Counted from the first letter of the stretch, positions 26,042-35,957 are shown. The stretch is 64,000 nucleotides of DNA from Guyparkeria hydrothermalis (GCF_023555375.1 NZ_JAJSEE010000008.1:37281-101280), one strand, 5' to 3'. The notes: generated by a model from the letters alone, not told the origin. Program-made: numbers and translations.

Positions 26042-26830
26042 ATGAACAGCCACGACATGCCCGATGTCCAGTCCAGCCACGATGCGCGCGATATCGCGAT
26101 CGACCAGGTGGGCATCAAGGCGATTCGTCATCCCATGACGTTCCTCGACGACGGCCGCGAACACGCCACCGTCGCCGAGTGCCAACTGACCGTCGGCCTG
26201 CCCGCCGACAAGAAGGGCACCCATATGTCGCGCTTCGTGGCGCTGCTCAACGAGGGCCCGCTCACGCTGTCGATTGCCGGTCTGTCCGACTGGACCCGGG
26301 CGATGATCGAGCGACTCGAGGCCCAGTCCGGCGAGGCGCACTTCACCTTCCCCTATTTCGTCGCCAAGGATGCGCCGGTCAGCGGCCAGGGGGCGATGAT
26401 GGACTACGACGTGACCCTGATCGGGCGCGTCGAACACGGCCGGCCCCACGTCGGCCTGAAGCTGGTGATCCCCGTCACCAGCCTTTGCCCCTGCTCCAAG
26501 GAGATCTCGGCCTACGGCGCGCACAACCAGCGCTCGCACATCACGGTCGAGACCGAGGTCATCGACCCCGCGCTGTCGCTGCGCGACCTGATCGCCGCGG
26601 TCGAGGCCGAGGGCTCCTGCCCGCTGTGGGGGCTGTTGAAGCGCCCGGACGAGAAGTGGATCACCGAGTACGCCTTCGACAACCCGAAATTCGTCGAGGA
26701 CATGGTGCGCGACGTCGCCAACGCCCTGGAAGGCTACCCGGGCATCAACGGCTTCTCGATCGGCGTCGAGAACTTCGAGTCGATCCACAACCACTCGGCC
26801 TGGGCCGTGATCCATCGCCCGGGACGATAG
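26042..26830 (+). CDS. folE2: GTP cyclohydrolase IB (FolE2)
   Basis: 262 residues. Family motifs include TVGLPADKKGTHMSRFVALL, the active-site cysteine segment SLCPCSKEISAYGAHNQRSH and a C-terminal VENFESIHNHSAWAVI. It opens GTP to dihydroneopterin triphosphate for folate and queuosine. FolE2 works with metals other than zinc and is often Zur-controlled, but no Zur-like palindrome was found in 25943-26041. That gap has a short GCACGT/ACGTGC stem (25968-25983). Confidence 0.95.
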   Translation: MNSHDMPDVQSSHDARDIAIDQVGIKAIRHPMTFLDDGREHATVAECQLTVGLPADKKGTHMSRFVALLNEGPLTLSIAGLSDWTRAMIERLEAQSGEAHFTFPYFVAKDAPVSGQGAMMDYDVTLIGRVEHGRPHVGLKLVIPVTSLCPCSKEISAYGAHNQRSHITVETEVIDPALSLRDLIAAVEAEGSCPLWGLLKRPDEKWITEYAFDNPKFVEDMVRDVANALEGYPGINGFSIGVENFESIHNHSAWAVIHRPGR

Positions 26831-26881
26831 GCCGCAGGACGGATCCACCCGCCATCGGTTCCGGTTCAACCGATCTCGCAA

Positions 26882-26920
26882 CAAAAAAGGCCCCGTCTCG
26901 ACCGGACGGGGCCTTCGTTT
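26882..26920. terminator. Bidirectional rho-independent terminator between folE2 and bamC
   Basis: An 11-bp perfect stem (26887-26897 with 26905-26915) has an A tract on the left and a T-rich tail on the right. It can end both the plus-strand folE2 and the minus-strand bamC transcripts. Confidence 0.8.
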
Positions 26921-26960
26921 TGGGTGACTCGGTCGGGCGGCTGCCGCCCGACCGCGACGG

Positions 26961-28076
26961 TCACTCCAGTTCGGCGTTGATCCGCGAGAGGATCACCGCG
27001 CGGTCCTGCGGCAGGGTGCCGCCGGCGACGTTGATGCGCTCGATGCGCACATCGGTGCCGCCGTCACGCCGCGGCTGGACCTCGAGGTTCAGGTGCAGGG
27101 TCATCTCGGCGTCCTTGTCGACGGTCACGCCGCGCATGACGATGCCCTCGTAGAGCGCTTGCGGGTAGCTGTGCTTGACCTCGATCTCGCCGTCGTCCTG
27201 GTCGCGCGAGACCGGATCGAAGCCGAGGCGATCGAGGGCCAGACCGACGCGGTTCCAGGCACGCGGGAAGGACTGGCTGACCTCGATGTAGCGATCCTCG
27301 GGCTCCTCGCCGGTGATCACCTTGGAACGGGCGGAGAACTTCTGCCCGACCAGGGCGCGCGACTCCTCGGCATCGCTACCCGAGAGGTAGGCTGCCAGCC
27401 GCGACATGGTCTCGGCGGTCATGGCCTGCGAATCCACCGGGTTGCTGTACTCGAAGGTGGTGCTCTCGTCGCCGGGGACCAGCGGCTCGTCGCCGGTCAG
27501 CTCGCGCTTCTGGCCGGTGACGAACACCAGCGTCTCGTTGTCGGCCTCGCCACGCTCGATGCGCAGGCGCACCTTCTCGATCGAGTCCGGCTTGAACAGG
27601 GTGTCCTGGGCGATCTTGAGGAAGCTCATGATGTTGAAGCCGCCCCCGTCGTTGCTTGCCACGCCGGTCCAGTCGGTCTCGATCAGGCCGACACCGGGCT
27701 CGAGTCGGCGGATCGAGTAGCCCTCGTCACGCAGGAAGCCCTGCAGCTTCGGCCAGACCGAGTCCGGGTCGGTGCCCACGACCAGGTAGCGGCTACCCGG
27801 CTCGCCGGCCACCCGGATGTCGGTGCCGGTCGCCAGGACGCCGGATTCCTCGTTGCGCGCCATCGCCTCGGCGCGTGCGGAGGCGATCTCGGGCAACGCG
27901 ACCGAACCGCCGGCCGCGGGGCCGGAGAAGGCCGGCGGCACTTCCAGCTGCGCGGCGCGCTCGGCGTCACGGTCGTCATCGCCGCCGACGAACGGGATGC
28001 TGGAGCAACCGCTGATCAGGCCGGTGGCCGCCAGCGCGGCGAAGGTCAACATCCGGGAAGGGGTGGGGTATCGCAT
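26961..28076 (-). CDS. bamC: Outer membrane assembly lipoprotein BamC
   Basis: 371 residues. Signal peptide ending in the lipobox LISGC (Cys about residue 24), then the BamC domains (SRYLVVGTDPDSVWPKLQGF and AWNRVGLALDRLGF). It is an accessory subunit of the BAM beta-barrel assembly complex. It follows dapA on the same strand, the classical dapA-bamC (nlpB) pair. The start is the ATG at 28076; the open frame upstream is dapA in another phase. Confidence 0.92.
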   Translation of the reverse strand: MRYPTPSRMLTFAALAATGLISGCSSIPFVGGDDDRDAERAAQLEVPPAFSGPAAGGSVALPEIASARAEAMARNEESGVLATGTDIRVAGEPGSRYLVVGTDPDSVWPKLQGFLRDEGYSIRRLEPGVGLIETDWTGVASNDGGGFNIMSFLKIAQDTLFKPDSIEKVRLRIERGEADNETLVFVTGQKRELTGDEPLVPGDESTTFEYSNPVDSQAMTAETMSRLAAYLSGSDAEESRALVGQKFSARSKVITGEEPEDRYIEVSQSFPRAWNRVGLALDRLGFDPVSRDQDDGEIEVKHSYPQALYEGIVMRGVTVDKDAEMTLHLNLEVQPRRDGGTDVRIERINVAGGTLPQDRAVILSRINAELE

Positions 28077-28141
28077 GCCTGTTCGGTTCCAGTGTCTTGG
28101 TTGAATGTCGGGTGGGGAAAATTCGGTACGCGTGGTGCCGG

Positions 28142-29038
28142 TCAATCGGGATCGAGACAGCCGGCCTCGTTGAGTGCTTCCTCGACCCCGGCCTGGTAGA
28201 CGTCGTCCAGCGGCGTCAACGGCAGCCGGAGCGTCGGCCCGATCAGGCCCATGCGGTGGAGGGCCCATTTGACCGGGATCGGATTGGTCTGGCAGAAGAG
28301 CTCGCGGTGCAACGGGGCCAGGCGGGCGTCCAGCGATTCCGTGGTGGCCTGGTCGCCGGCGAGCGCGGCCTCGGCCATCTGCGCCATCAACCGCGGCGCG
28401 ACGTTGGCGGTAACCGAGATGCTGCCCTTGCCCCCGGAGAGCATGCAGGCGGCGCCCAGGTTGTCCTCGCCACTGTAGACGGCGAAGTCGTCCGGGCCAC
28501 GCTGGATGATGTCGCGCATGCGCTCGATCGAGCCGGTGGCCTCCTTGATGCCGACGATATGGGGGTGCTCGGCCAGCGACAGGGTGGTGTCCGGGGCCAT
28601 GTCCACCGCCGTGCGGCCGGGGACGTTGTAGAGGATCATCGGCAGGTCGACCGCGTCCGCGATCGCCCGGAAGTGCTGCTTGAGCCCTTCCTGGGTGGGC
28701 TTGTTGTAGTAGGGCGTGACCGACAGGTGCGCATCCGCACCGGCCGAGCGGGCGCCGCGCGCCAGCGCCAGCGCCTCGCGGGTGGAGTTCGCCCCGGTGC
28801 CGGCGATCACCGGCACGCGGCCGGCGGCCAGGTCGACCGTGGCGCGAATGACCGCAATGTGCTCCTCGTAATCGAGGGTGGCCGACTCGCCGGTGGTGCC
28901 GACGGCGACGATCGCGTGGGTGCCGGCATCGACATGCCACTCGATCAGGCGTTTGAGACCGACATAATCCACTGCGCCGTCGTCGTGCAATGGGGTGACC
29001 AGGGCCACCATGCTGCCGGTAATCGTGTTCGCCGCCAT
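28142..29038 (-). CDS. dapA: 4-hydroxy-tetrahydrodipicolinate synthase
   Basis: 298 residues with a TIM barrel. It has the substrate loop GTTGESATL, the catalytic tyrosine region [14 protein letters not shown] and the Schiff-base lysine in [10 protein letters not shown]. It condenses pyruvate and aspartate semialdehyde in lysine/meso-diaminopimelate synthesis. It is divergent from bcp over a 270-base gap that must hold promoters for both. Confidence 0.97.
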   Translation of the reverse strand: MAANTITGSMVALVTPLHDDGAVDYVGLKRLIEWHVDAGTHAIVAVGTTGESATLDYEEHIAVIRATVDLAAGRVPVIAGTGANSTREALALARGARSAGADAHLSVTPYYNKPTQEGLKQHFRAIADAVDLPMILYNVPGRTAVDMAPDTTLSLAEHPHIVGIKEATGSIERMRDIIQRGPDDFAVYSGEDNLGAACMLSGGKGSISVTANVAPRLMAQMAEAALAGDQATTESLDARLAPLHRELFCQTNPIPVKWALHRMGLIGPTLRLPLTPLDDVYQAGVEEALNEAGCLDPD

Positions 29039-29231
29039 GTCGCCTCGCGTGTGTCTAGATCGCCTACGGATCGGTGGATCGTGGCCGTCCGGCCCCGGCG
29101 ACGACCTTCTTCCAGGTCGATCGGGGGCGGGGCCAAACTCGCATAGTACCGGCAGTTATCGGCCAGTGACAAGCCGGGTCCACTGCGCTCCGACGGCCGG
29201 TCTCCACGGCCCGCACGGCCCCTCGGACGGC

Positions 29232-29240
29232 TGCTATATT
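29232..29240 (+). promoter_or_regulatory. Extended -10 promoter candidate for bcp
   Basis: TGCTATATT resembles an extended -10 element; no good -35 is visible. It is about 70 bases ahead of bcp in the dapA/bcp divergent gap. Confidence 0.3.
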
Positions 29241-29311
29241 GGCAGCAGGCATCGGGCGTTACCGGCCCGGTTTCATCACGACGTCACAGCCGAGGAGTTC
29301 CATCGAGTCCA

Positions 29312-29806
29312 ATGAGTAGCAAGACCGCCGCCACCGCGTCCCCCGACCCCCGCCCAGGCCAGAAAGCGCCCGACTTCTCCGGCCAGACCACCGACGGCGA
29401 CACGTTGACCCTCGCCAACCTGCGCGGCCAACCGCTGGTGCTGTACTTCTACCCGCGCGACAACACCCCGGGCTGCACCACCGAGGCGCGCGATTTCCAG
29501 GCCGCCCTGCCCGCCTTCGAGGCGGCCGGCGCCCGGGTCGTGGGGGTGTCGAACGACGATGCCGCCAGTCACCGCAAGTTCTGCGACAAGCAGGGTATCG
29601 ACTTTCCCCTGATTGCCGACACCGACCGCTCGGTCAGCCAGGCCTTCAACGTCCTGCGCATGAAAAACATGTTCGGCAAGCGCTTCGAGGGCATCGAGCG
29701 CAGCACCTTTCTCATCGACGCCGACGGCGTGATCCGGGAGGCCTGGCGCAAGGTCAAGGTCCCCGGTCACGTCGAGGCGGTACTCGAAGCGGTCAAGGCC
29801 CTTTAA
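29312..29806 (+). CDS. bcp: Thioredoxin-dependent peroxiredoxin, Bcp/PrxQ type
   Basis: 164 residues. Peroxidatic cysteine in YPRDNTPGCTTEARDF (about Cys55). The resolving cysteine found five residues later in E. coli Bcp is missing. Instead a cysteine lies in SHRKFCDKQGI (about Cys91), as in the PrxQ subgroup with the partner cysteine in helix 3. It reduces hydrogen and organic peroxides at the expense of thioredoxin. The N-terminal 10 residues are Ala/Ser rich. Confidence 0.93.
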   Translation: MSSKTAATASPDPRPGQKAPDFSGQTTDGDTLTLANLRGQPLVLYFYPRDNTPGCTTEARDFQAALPAFEAAGARVVGVSNDDAASHRKFCDKQGIDFPLIADTDRSVSQAFNVLRMKNMFGKRFEGIERSTFLIDADGVIREAWRKVKVPGHVEAVLEAVKAL

Positions 29807-29852
29807 CGACGACCGCTCGCCCGCCCGCCAATCACAGGGACAAGCTCACGCG

Positions 29853-31277
29853 ATGATCACCACCACCCGCAAGACCCGCTGCCTGTTCATCCTCGACACC
29901 AACGTGCTGATGCACGACCCCACCGCCCTCTACCGCTTCATGGAGCACGACATCTACCTGCCGATGATCGTGCTCGAGGAGCTCGACGCCGGCAAGAAGG
30001 GCCAGTCGGAGACCGCGCGCAACGTGCGGCAGGTCAGCCGGTTCCTCGACGAGATGCTCGCTGACGTCGACATGACGACGATCAATCAGGGTCTGCCCAT
30101 CCACACCACCCTGCACGGCCAGCCGGAGCACGCGGTGACACCCACCGGGCGGCTGTTCCTGCAGACCCGCGAGGAGAGCAACGACCTGCCGGTGAGTCTG
30201 CCGGGCAGCCGGGCGGACAACCAGATCCTCGGTATCACGCTTGCCCTGCAAGAGCGGGTCACGGACCGCGAGGTGATCCTGGTCTCCAAGGACATCAACC
30301 TCCGGATCAAGGCGACTGCCGTCGGGCTGAAGGCCGAGGACTACCACAACGACCAGGTACTCGACGACGTCTCGTTGCTGCACACCGGCCACGAGAGCCT
30401 CGGCCCGGACTTCTGGGAGGCGCACGGCGAGTCGCTGGAATCGTGGCAGGACGAGGGCCGGGTGTTCTACCGCATCCACGGCGCGGACACGGCCGAGTGG
30501 TACCCCAACCTCTACCTGCGGCTCGAGGCACCCTCGCCGTTCACCGCGGTGGTGCGCGAGGTCGAGGCCGACGGCAGTGCGGTGCTCGAGAGCGTCACCA
30601 ATTACCAGCAGGAGCGGCATTCGGTCTGGGGGATCACCGCGCGGAATCCCGAACAGAGCTTTGCCCTGAATGCGCTCATGGACCCCGACGTGGATTTCGT
30701 CAGCCTGCTCGGCCAGGCCGGTACCGGCAAAACGCTGCTGACCCTCGCCGCGGCCCTGACCCAGGTGCTGGAGCAGAAGCTGTTCACCGAAATCGTCATG
30801 ACGCGCGTGACCATCCCGGTGGGCGAGGACATCGGCTTCCTGCCCGGGACCGAGGAAGAAAAGATGACCCCCTGGATGGGCGCGTTGATGGACAACCTCG
30901 AGGTGCTGGCCAAGACCGATGGCGGGGGCGGCTCCTGGGAACGCGCGGCCACTAACGACCTGCTGCAGTCGCGTATCAAGATCCGCTCGCTCAACTTCAT
31001 GCGCGGCCGGACCTTCCAGAACAAGTTCGTCATCATCGACGAGGCGCAGAACCTAACGGCCAAGCAGATGCGCACCCTGATCACGCGCGCCGGCCCGGGC
31101 ACCAAGATGGTCTGCCTGGGCAACATCGCCCAGATCGACACCCCCTATCTCACCGAGACCAGCTCGGGGCTGACCTTCGTGGTCGACCGCTTCCGCGGCT
31201 GGCCCCACGGGGCGCACGTGACCCTGACCCGGGGCGAGCGCTCGCGCCTGGCCGAGTTTGCTGCCGAGGTGCTCTGA
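29853..31277 (+). CDS. PIN-PhoH family ATPase/ribonuclease
   Basis: 474 residues. An N-terminal PIN domain (FILDTNVLMHDPTALYRF, acidic metal-binding residues, about residues 8-150) is joined to a C-terminal PhoH ATPase domain with Walker A (GQAGTGKTLLTLAAAL) and Walker B (FVIIDEAQNLT). The family (PhoH2/YlaK-like) is thought to act as an RNA-unwinding nuclease. It is 46 bases after bcp and probably co-transcribed. A terminator follows at 31307. Confidence 0.92.
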   Translation: MITTTRKTRCLFILDTNVLMHDPTALYRFMEHDIYLPMIVLEELDAGKKGQSETARNVRQVSRFLDEMLADVDMTTINQGLPIHTTLHGQPEHAVTPTGRLFLQTREESNDLPVSLPGSRADNQILGITLALQERVTDREVILVSKDINLRIKATAVGLKAEDYHNDQVLDDVSLLHTGHESLGPDFWEAHGESLESWQDEGRVFYRIHGADTAEWYPNLYLRLEAPSPFTAVVREVEADGSAVLESVTNYQQERHSVWGITARNPEQSFALNALMDPDVDFVSLLGQAGTGKTLLTLAAALTQVLEQKLFTEIVMTRVTIPVGEDIGFLPGTEEEKMTPWMGALMDNLEVLAKTDGGGGSWERAATNDLLQSRIKIRSLNFMRGRTFQNKFVIIDEAQNLTAKQMRTLITRAGPGTKMVCLGNIAQIDTPYLTETSSGLTFVVDRFRGWPHGAHVTLTRGERSRLAEFAAEVL

Positions 31278-31306
31278 GGGCCGAAAATTGCCCGCCAACG
31301 CCGCCT

Positions 31307-31331
31307 CGCCCGCCGCGATGCGGGCGTTTTT
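31307..31331 (+). terminator. Rho-independent terminator after the PIN-PhoH gene
   Basis: CGCCCG (31307-31312) pairs with CGGGCG (31321-31326), followed by five T residues. Confidence 0.6.
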
Positions 31332-31406
31332 CACCCCGAAAAACCGCGCCATGACGGGGCTGGATAGCCAAATTAAGCCCCTTTATCAGGAGTAAATTAA
31401 TCAAGT

Positions 31407-31435
31407 TTGTAAGCATGTTCTAATGCGCAGATAAT
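31407..31435 (+). promoter_or_regulatory. Sigma-70 promoter for the DUF302 lipoprotein
   Basis: TTGTAA (31407-31412), a 17-base spacer and GATAAT (31430-31435) in an unusually A+T-rich patch. The start of RNA would be near 31442, 50 bases ahead of the gene, which has a strong GGGAGAG ribosome binding site. Confidence 0.6.
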
Positions 31436-31493
31436 CGGATTCGTCGAGGCCACCTGGCCTCAAGACGAAAAATTACACAGGGAGAGTCACACA

Positions 31494-32063
31494 ATGCGTA
31501 ATTTCCTCAAGGCATCGATCCTTGGCGTCGCCATCGCGACGCTGTCCGGCTGTGGGTTCCTGTCCGTCAAGGACAACCTCGATCCGAAGGCCATGGACAT
31601 CTACAGCAACATGTACGACAAGTTTGTCGAGAGCGGCGGCGACCTGGGCGCGGCCACTGTCTGGCATATGGAAGTTGCTGACGGCCTCGGTCCGGACGAC
31701 ATCAAGATGAGCATCGAGTCGGCAGCCGTCGGTTCTGGCCTGATGAATGTCGGCGAAATGCCGCTGTCCAAGCAGCTCGAGCTCGAGACCGGCGAAGAGC
31801 AGCGCTACCTGATGATCTATCAGTACTGCAGCCCGCAGATCGCTCGCAAGGCCGTCAACTTCAGCCCGTACTTCTCCGCCTACCTGCCCTGCCGCATCGC
31901 CGTGGTCGAGGACGAAGAAGGTGGTTACCACCTCTACAGCCTGAACATGGACATGTTCGTTCACGGTGGCAAGGAAATGGATCCGGACTTCAAGAAAGAC
32001 GCCATGCACGTCCGCGACACCATGTGGAAGATGATGCAGTCGGCTGCCAGCGGCGGCTTCTAA
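31494..32063 (+). CDS. DUF302-like lipoprotein
   Basis: 189 residues. The N-terminus MRNFLKASILGVAIATLSGC is a lipoprotein signal with Cys20 as the lipidated residue. The C-terminal half (SAYLPCRIAVVEDEEGGYHL, then MDMFVHGGKEMDP) looks like the DUF302 fold, whose role is unknown. It forms its own transcription unit with a good promoter and terminator. Two further cysteines (YQYCSPQ and LPCRIA) could form a disulfide. Such proteins are common in sulfur oxidisers, but no function can be assigned. Confidence 0.75.
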   Translation: MRNFLKASILGVAIATLSGCGFLSVKDNLDPKAMDIYSNMYDKFVESGGDLGAATVWHMEVADGLGPDDIKMSIESAAVGSGLMNVGEMPLSKQLELETGEEQRYLMIYQYCSPQIARKAVNFSPYFSAYLPCRIAVVEDEEGGYHLYSLNMDMFVHGGKEMDPDFKKDAMHVRDTMWKMMQSAASGGF

Positions 32064-32102
32064 GCCCCGACCAGCCCGTCGCCCCCGCGGGGGCACTTGA
32101 TC

Positions 32103-32135
32103 AGCCCGGCCGGGGTCGCCCGCGCCGGGCTTTTT
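32103..32135 (+). terminator. Rho-independent terminator after the DUF302 lipoprotein
   Basis: AGCCCGGC (32103-32110) pairs with GCCGGGCT (32124-32131), followed by a T tract. Confidence 0.75.
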
Positions 32136-32280
32136 GTTGCCCGCCATTCGCCCCGACACCCATCCATGGGTCGATGAGTCGCCATGCCGCGCGACTCACG
32201 GGCAGTCGTCGGCCGCCCGCTCGCCAACCGCCCCGCGCCGTCCTGCATCTGCCGCGAGCAAACCCGACACCCCCGCAACG

Positions 32281-32312
32281 AAAAACGCCCGGAGGGTTGC
32301 CTCCGGGCGTTT
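32281..32312 (-). terminator. Rho-independent terminator for the LysR gene
   Basis: A 12-bp perfect stem (32283-32294 with 32301-32312), with an A tract on the plus-strand left side that becomes a T tract on the minus strand. It ends the minus-strand regulator gene at 32359 and may also act on plus-strand read-through. Confidence 0.75.
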
Positions 32313-32358
32313 CGATCGTGGATGGGATCGCGGTCAAACGGCGAATCGCCAGCGCGCG

Positions 32359-33312
32359 TCAGGCCTCCTCGCCATTCGCGGTGTGCTGGATGACCTCCAG
32401 GTCGTGCATCGGCGTGCTGTCTCGGCAGTAACCCCGCGAGAACTCGAGCAGCTGCTCCATGGCCGGCAGCCGGAACTTGTGGCGCTGACGCACGAAGGAG
32501 AAGTCGCGGAACAGTCGCGGCTTTAGCGGTACGGCGGTCAGCAAGCCGAGCTTGAGCTCCTTGCTGATGCCCGCCGAGGACATGATCGACAGACCCATGC
32601 CCGCTTCGACGGCCCCCTTGATCGCCTCGGGACTGCCCAGCTCCATGCAGACGTCCCACCCCTCGGCAAAGCCCTGATCGTTCATGTAGGAGATGACCAC
32701 TTCGCGGGTGCCCGAGCCTTCCTCGCGGCAGATGAAGGGGTACTTCATCAGCTTCTCCACCGGCACGCCCTCCTCGGCAAAGGCGACGAGCTCGTGCTCC
32801 GGCGGCATGATCACCACCAGCTCGTCGCGCCGGCAGGTCTCGACCAGCAGGTTCTTGTTGGTGACGCTGCCCTCGACCAGCGCCAGGTCGACCACGTTGT
32901 GCTCCACCATCGAGACCACCGACTCGGTGTTGCCCACCTTCAGGCGCACGGACAGGTCGGGGTGCTCCTGGCGGAAGTTGCCCAGCAACGCGGGCAGCAT
33001 GTTCTCGGCGACCGTCATGCTCGCGCCGATGTTCAGCGCGCCGCCGATCTCGCCGGTCATCTCCTTCACGCGCCGATCCATCTCGTCGTACAGCTCGAAG
33101 ATGCGCTCGGAGATCTCGTACACCGTGTGACCGACGTCGGTGAGCGTCACCCGATTGTGGGTCCGGTCGAACAGGCGCGTGTCGAAGTGCTCCTCGAGCT
33201 GGCGCACCTGGAACGTGACCGCCGGCTGCGTCATGTGCAACGCCTCGGCTGCCTTGGTGAAGCTCAGCAGGCGGGCGACGGTGTTGAAAACCTTGAGGCG
33301 ACGGTCGGCCAT
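32359..33312 (-). CDS. LysR-family transcriptional regulator (CbbR-like)
   Basis: 317 residues. N-terminal winged helix-turn-helix (LLSFTKAAEALHMTQPAVTF) and a C-terminal periplasmic-binding-like effector domain. The N-terminal half resembles CbbR-type activators of sulfur-oxidising autotrophs, but no cbb operon adjoins it, so the target is open. It is divergent from the DUF4124 gene, and its own operator probably lies in 33313-33546. It ends in a strong terminator. Confidence 0.88.
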   Translation of the reverse strand: MADRRLKVFNTVARLLSFTKAAEALHMTQPAVTFQVRQLEEHFDTRLFDRTHNRVTLTDVGHTVYEISERIFELYDEMDRRVKEMTGEIGGALNIGASMTVAENMLPALLGNFRQEHPDLSVRLKVGNTESVVSMVEHNVVDLALVEGSVTNKNLLVETCRRDELVVIMPPEHELVAFAEEGVPVEKLMKYPFICREEGSGTREVVISYMNDQGFAEGWDVCMELGSPEAIKGAVEAGMGLSIMSSAGISKELKLGLLTAVPLKPRLFRDFSFVRQRHKFRLPAMEQLLEFSRGYCRDSTPMHDLEVIQHTANGEEA

Positions 33313-33546
33313 TGGTTCAGTCTCTGTTCCGGTGAACGGTAGGGATGAGCGATAAACTGGGCAGTGAGTGTATCAAGCCACCTTTTGCTTTGCGACCAGC
33401 ACCAGGCGCGGCGCGATCACCGCACGACCGCCCCGCCGGGGGCTTTTCACGGCGGGGCGAGCGGTTTATGCTCGGGCAAGGAGGACGCCTGCCCGGGCAG
33501 GGGTCGACTCGTCACTGGATCGTCCATCACTTCGGGACCCGACATC

Positions 33547-34080
33547 ATGCAAGGAATCGCAGCACATCCCACCCTCTTGGGGATCCCCTCGACTCGCAGC
33601 CAGGCGAGCACCGGTCGTCGCCTGGCCGGCGCCGGCGTCACCGCGCTGGCCGTCATCATGCTGGCGTTCGCCCACCAGCCGGCCGAGGCCGCCACGATCT
33701 ACAAGTCCGTCGACGAGCGGGGCAACGTCCAGTTCTCGCAGACCCCGCCCAAGGACCGCCCCTCCGAAACCATCGAGGCCGGCGGCTCGCCCCCCGCCCC
33801 CAGCGTGTCGGCGGAGACAGCCCGCGACGAGGAAACCCCGGCCGCCGGCGACCGGGCCGCCGACCCGGCCACCGAGGTCAAGGTGGTCGATCGGGAAAAG
33901 GCGAGGGAAACCTGCCGTCAGGCACGCGAGCAGCGCGAGGCGGTGGCCAACAGCGGCAACCAGCTGATGGTCCAGGACGAGGATGGCAAGTACCAGCCGA
34001 TGAGCGAGGCGCAACGCAGCGAACGCCTCGAGCGGCTCGACGCCATCATCGAGGAGGCCTGCAGCGCCGCCGAGGAATAA
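33547..34080 (+). CDS. DUF4124 domain secreted protein
   Basis: 177 residues. A long signal-type N-terminus (hydrophobic stretch GAGVTALAVIMLAFAHQPAEA) is followed by the DUF4124 signature AATIYKSVDERGNVQFSQTP. The rest is acidic and Ala/Glu rich, with two cysteines that might pair. The function of DUF4124 proteins is unknown; they are usually periplasmic. The start at 33547 is the ATG that gives a compact signal sequence; frames extend further upstream without similarity. Confidence 0.75.
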   Translation: MQGIAAHPTLLGIPSTRSQASTGRRLAGAGVTALAVIMLAFAHQPAEAATIYKSVDERGNVQFSQTPPKDRPSETIEAGGSPPAPSVSAETARDEETPAAGDRAADPATEVKVVDREKARETCRQAREQREAVANSGNQLMVQDEDGKYQPMSEAQRSERLERLDAIIEEACSAAEE

Positions 34081-34100
34081 GCCCGGCCCATCCGTCGGAC

Positions 34101-34127
34101 ACAACGGCCGCCCCGCGCGGCCGTTGT
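34101..34127 (+). terminator. Hairpin terminator after the DUF4124 gene
   Basis: ACAACGGCCG pairs with CGGCCGTTGT around a short GC loop; the T tract behind it is weak. Confidence 0.5.
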
Positions 34128-34155
34128 CGTTTCCCGGGGCGTCACGTCGATTCGC

Positions 34156-34185
34156 TCGACGCCCCCTCGCCCGGCTCGGTACAAT
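34156..34185 (+). promoter_or_regulatory. Promoter candidate for proS
   Basis: TCGACG (34156-34161), an 18-base spacer and TACAAT (34180-34185), about 65 bases ahead of the proS start. Confidence 0.4.
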
Positions 34186-34250
34186 CCCGGCCTGCCACGC
34201 ACCGGTGAGACACCGCCGGCACCCCGCTTTCCAATACGAACGAGATCCCA

Positions 34251-35957
34251 ATGCGCGCCAGCCAATTCGCCATCAACACCATGAAGGAAACCCCGGCCGA
34301 GGCGGAGATTGTCAGCCACCAGTTGATGCTGCGTGCCGGCATGCTCAAGAAACTGGCCTCGGGGCTCTACACCTGGTCGCCGCTGGGACTGAAGGTGCTG
34401 CGCCGCGTCGAGGCCATCGTGCGCGAGGAGATGGATGCCGCCGGGGCGCTCGAACTGCTGATGCCGGCGGTCCAGCCGGCCGAGCTTTGGGAGGAATCGG
34501 GCCGCTGGCAGCAGTACGGCCCCGAACTGCTGCGCCTGACCGACCGGCACGGCCGCGACTTCTGCTTCGGGCCGACCCATGAAGAGGTGATCACCGATTA
34601 CGCCCGCCGCGAGCTCAAGAGCTACCGCCAGCTGCCGGTCAACTTCTACCAGATCCAGACCAAGTTCCGTGACGAGATCCGCCCGCGCTTTGGCGTGATG
34701 CGTGCCCGCGAATTCGTCATGAAGGACGCCTACTCCTTCCACGCCGACGCCGAGTCGCTCGAGCAGACCTACCAGCTGATGTACACCGCCTACAGCCGCA
34801 TCCTCGAGCGCATGGGGCTGGCCTGGCGCGCGGTGGTCGCCGACACCGGCTCGATCGGCGGCAACGCCTCGCACGAGTTCCACGTCCTGGCCGACTCCGG
34901 CGAGGATGCCATCGCCTACGCCGTCGATGGCGACTACGCCGCCAACGTCGAGATGGCCCCCACCTTCCCGGCTGACGGCCCGCGCGCCGAACCGGCCGAG
35001 GCCATGAGCGAGGTCGCCACGCCCAACGCGCGCACCATCGACGACGTGGCCAGCACGCTCGACGTACCGGCCACACGCACGGTCAAGACCCTGCTGGTCC
35101 AGGGTACCGAGGTGCCGGCCGTCGCGCTGGTACTGCGCGGCGACCACGCGCTCAACGAGATCAAGGCAACCAAGCAACCGGCCATCGCCGAGCCGCTGAC
35201 CTTCGTTGACGAGGCCGAGGCGCCCAAGCTCACCGGTGCCTCGGTCGGCTCGATCGGCCCGGTCGGCCTCGACATTCCCGTGATCGTCGACCATGCCGCC
35301 GCTGCCCTGAGCGACTTCGTCTGCGGGGCGAACAAGGACGGCTATCACCTGACCGGCGTCAACTGGGGCCGCGACCTGCCCGAGCCGGAAACCGCCGACC
35401 TGCGCGACGCGGTGGCCGGCGATCCGGCACCGAATGGCCAGGGCAAGCTCGACATCTGCCGTGGCATCGAGGTAGGCCACGTCTTCCAGCTGGGCGACAA
35501 GTACAGCCGGGCCATGAACTGCGAGGTGCTCGGCGAGGACGGCAAGCCGATCACCCCGCTGATGGGCTGCTACGGCATCGGCGTCTCGCGCATCGTTGCC
35601 GCGGCCATCGAGCAGAACTTCGACGAGCGCGGCATCCGCTGGCCCCAGCCGATCGCCCCGTTCACCGTCGCCATCGTGCCGATCGGCGCCAACAAGGACG
35701 AGACGGTGATGGAACGCGCCGAGGCCATCTACGCCGACCTGCGCGCCCGCGGCATCGAGGTCATCCTCGACGACCGCGGCCTGCGCCCGGGCGCGGCCTT
35801 CGCCGACTGGGAGCTGATCGGCATCCCGCTGCGCATCGTGGTAAGCCCGCGCGGGCTCGCCGCCGGCCAGCTCGAGGTGCGCCGCCGCGACGCGGACGCC
35901 AGCGAGGACATTGCCGCCGAGCAACTGTTCGACTGGCTGGATGCCCAGCTGGCCTGA
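34251..35957 (+). CDS. proS: Prolyl-tRNA synthetase
   Basis: 568 residues, bacterial type with the inserted editing domain (about residues 225-390, including [15 protein letters not shown]). Class II motifs are seen in [19 protein letters not shown] (motif 2) and [19 protein letters not shown] (motif 3). An anticodon-binding domain ends the protein. It charges tRNA-Pro and hydrolyses mischarged Ala-tRNA-Pro. A bidirectional terminator follows. Confidence 0.98.
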   Translation: MRASQFAINTMKETPAEAEIVSHQLMLRAGMLKKLASGLYTWSPLGLKVLRRVEAIVREEMDAAGALELLMPAVQPAELWEESGRWQQYGPELLRLTDRHGRDFCFGPTHEEVITDYARRELKSYRQLPVNFYQIQTKFRDEIRPRFGVMRAREFVMKDAYSFHADAESLEQTYQLMYTAYSRILERMGLAWRAVVADTGSIGGNASHEFHVLADSGEDAIAYAVDGDYAANVEMAPTFPADGPRAEPAEAMSEVATPNARTIDDVASTLDVPATRTVKTLLVQGTEVPAVALVLRGDHALNEIKATKQPAIAEPLTFVDEAEAPKLTGASVGSIGPVGLDIPVIVDHAAAALSDFVCGANKDGYHLTGVNWGRDLPEPETADLRDAVAGDPAPNGQGKLDICRGIEVGHVFQLGDKYSRAMNCEVLGEDGKPITPLMGCYGIGVSRIVAAAIEQNFDERGIRWPQPIAPFTVAIVPIGANKDETVMERAEAIYADLRARGIEVILDDRGLRPGAAFADWELIGIPLRIVVSPRGLAAGQLEVRRRDADASEDIAAEQLFDWLDAQLA

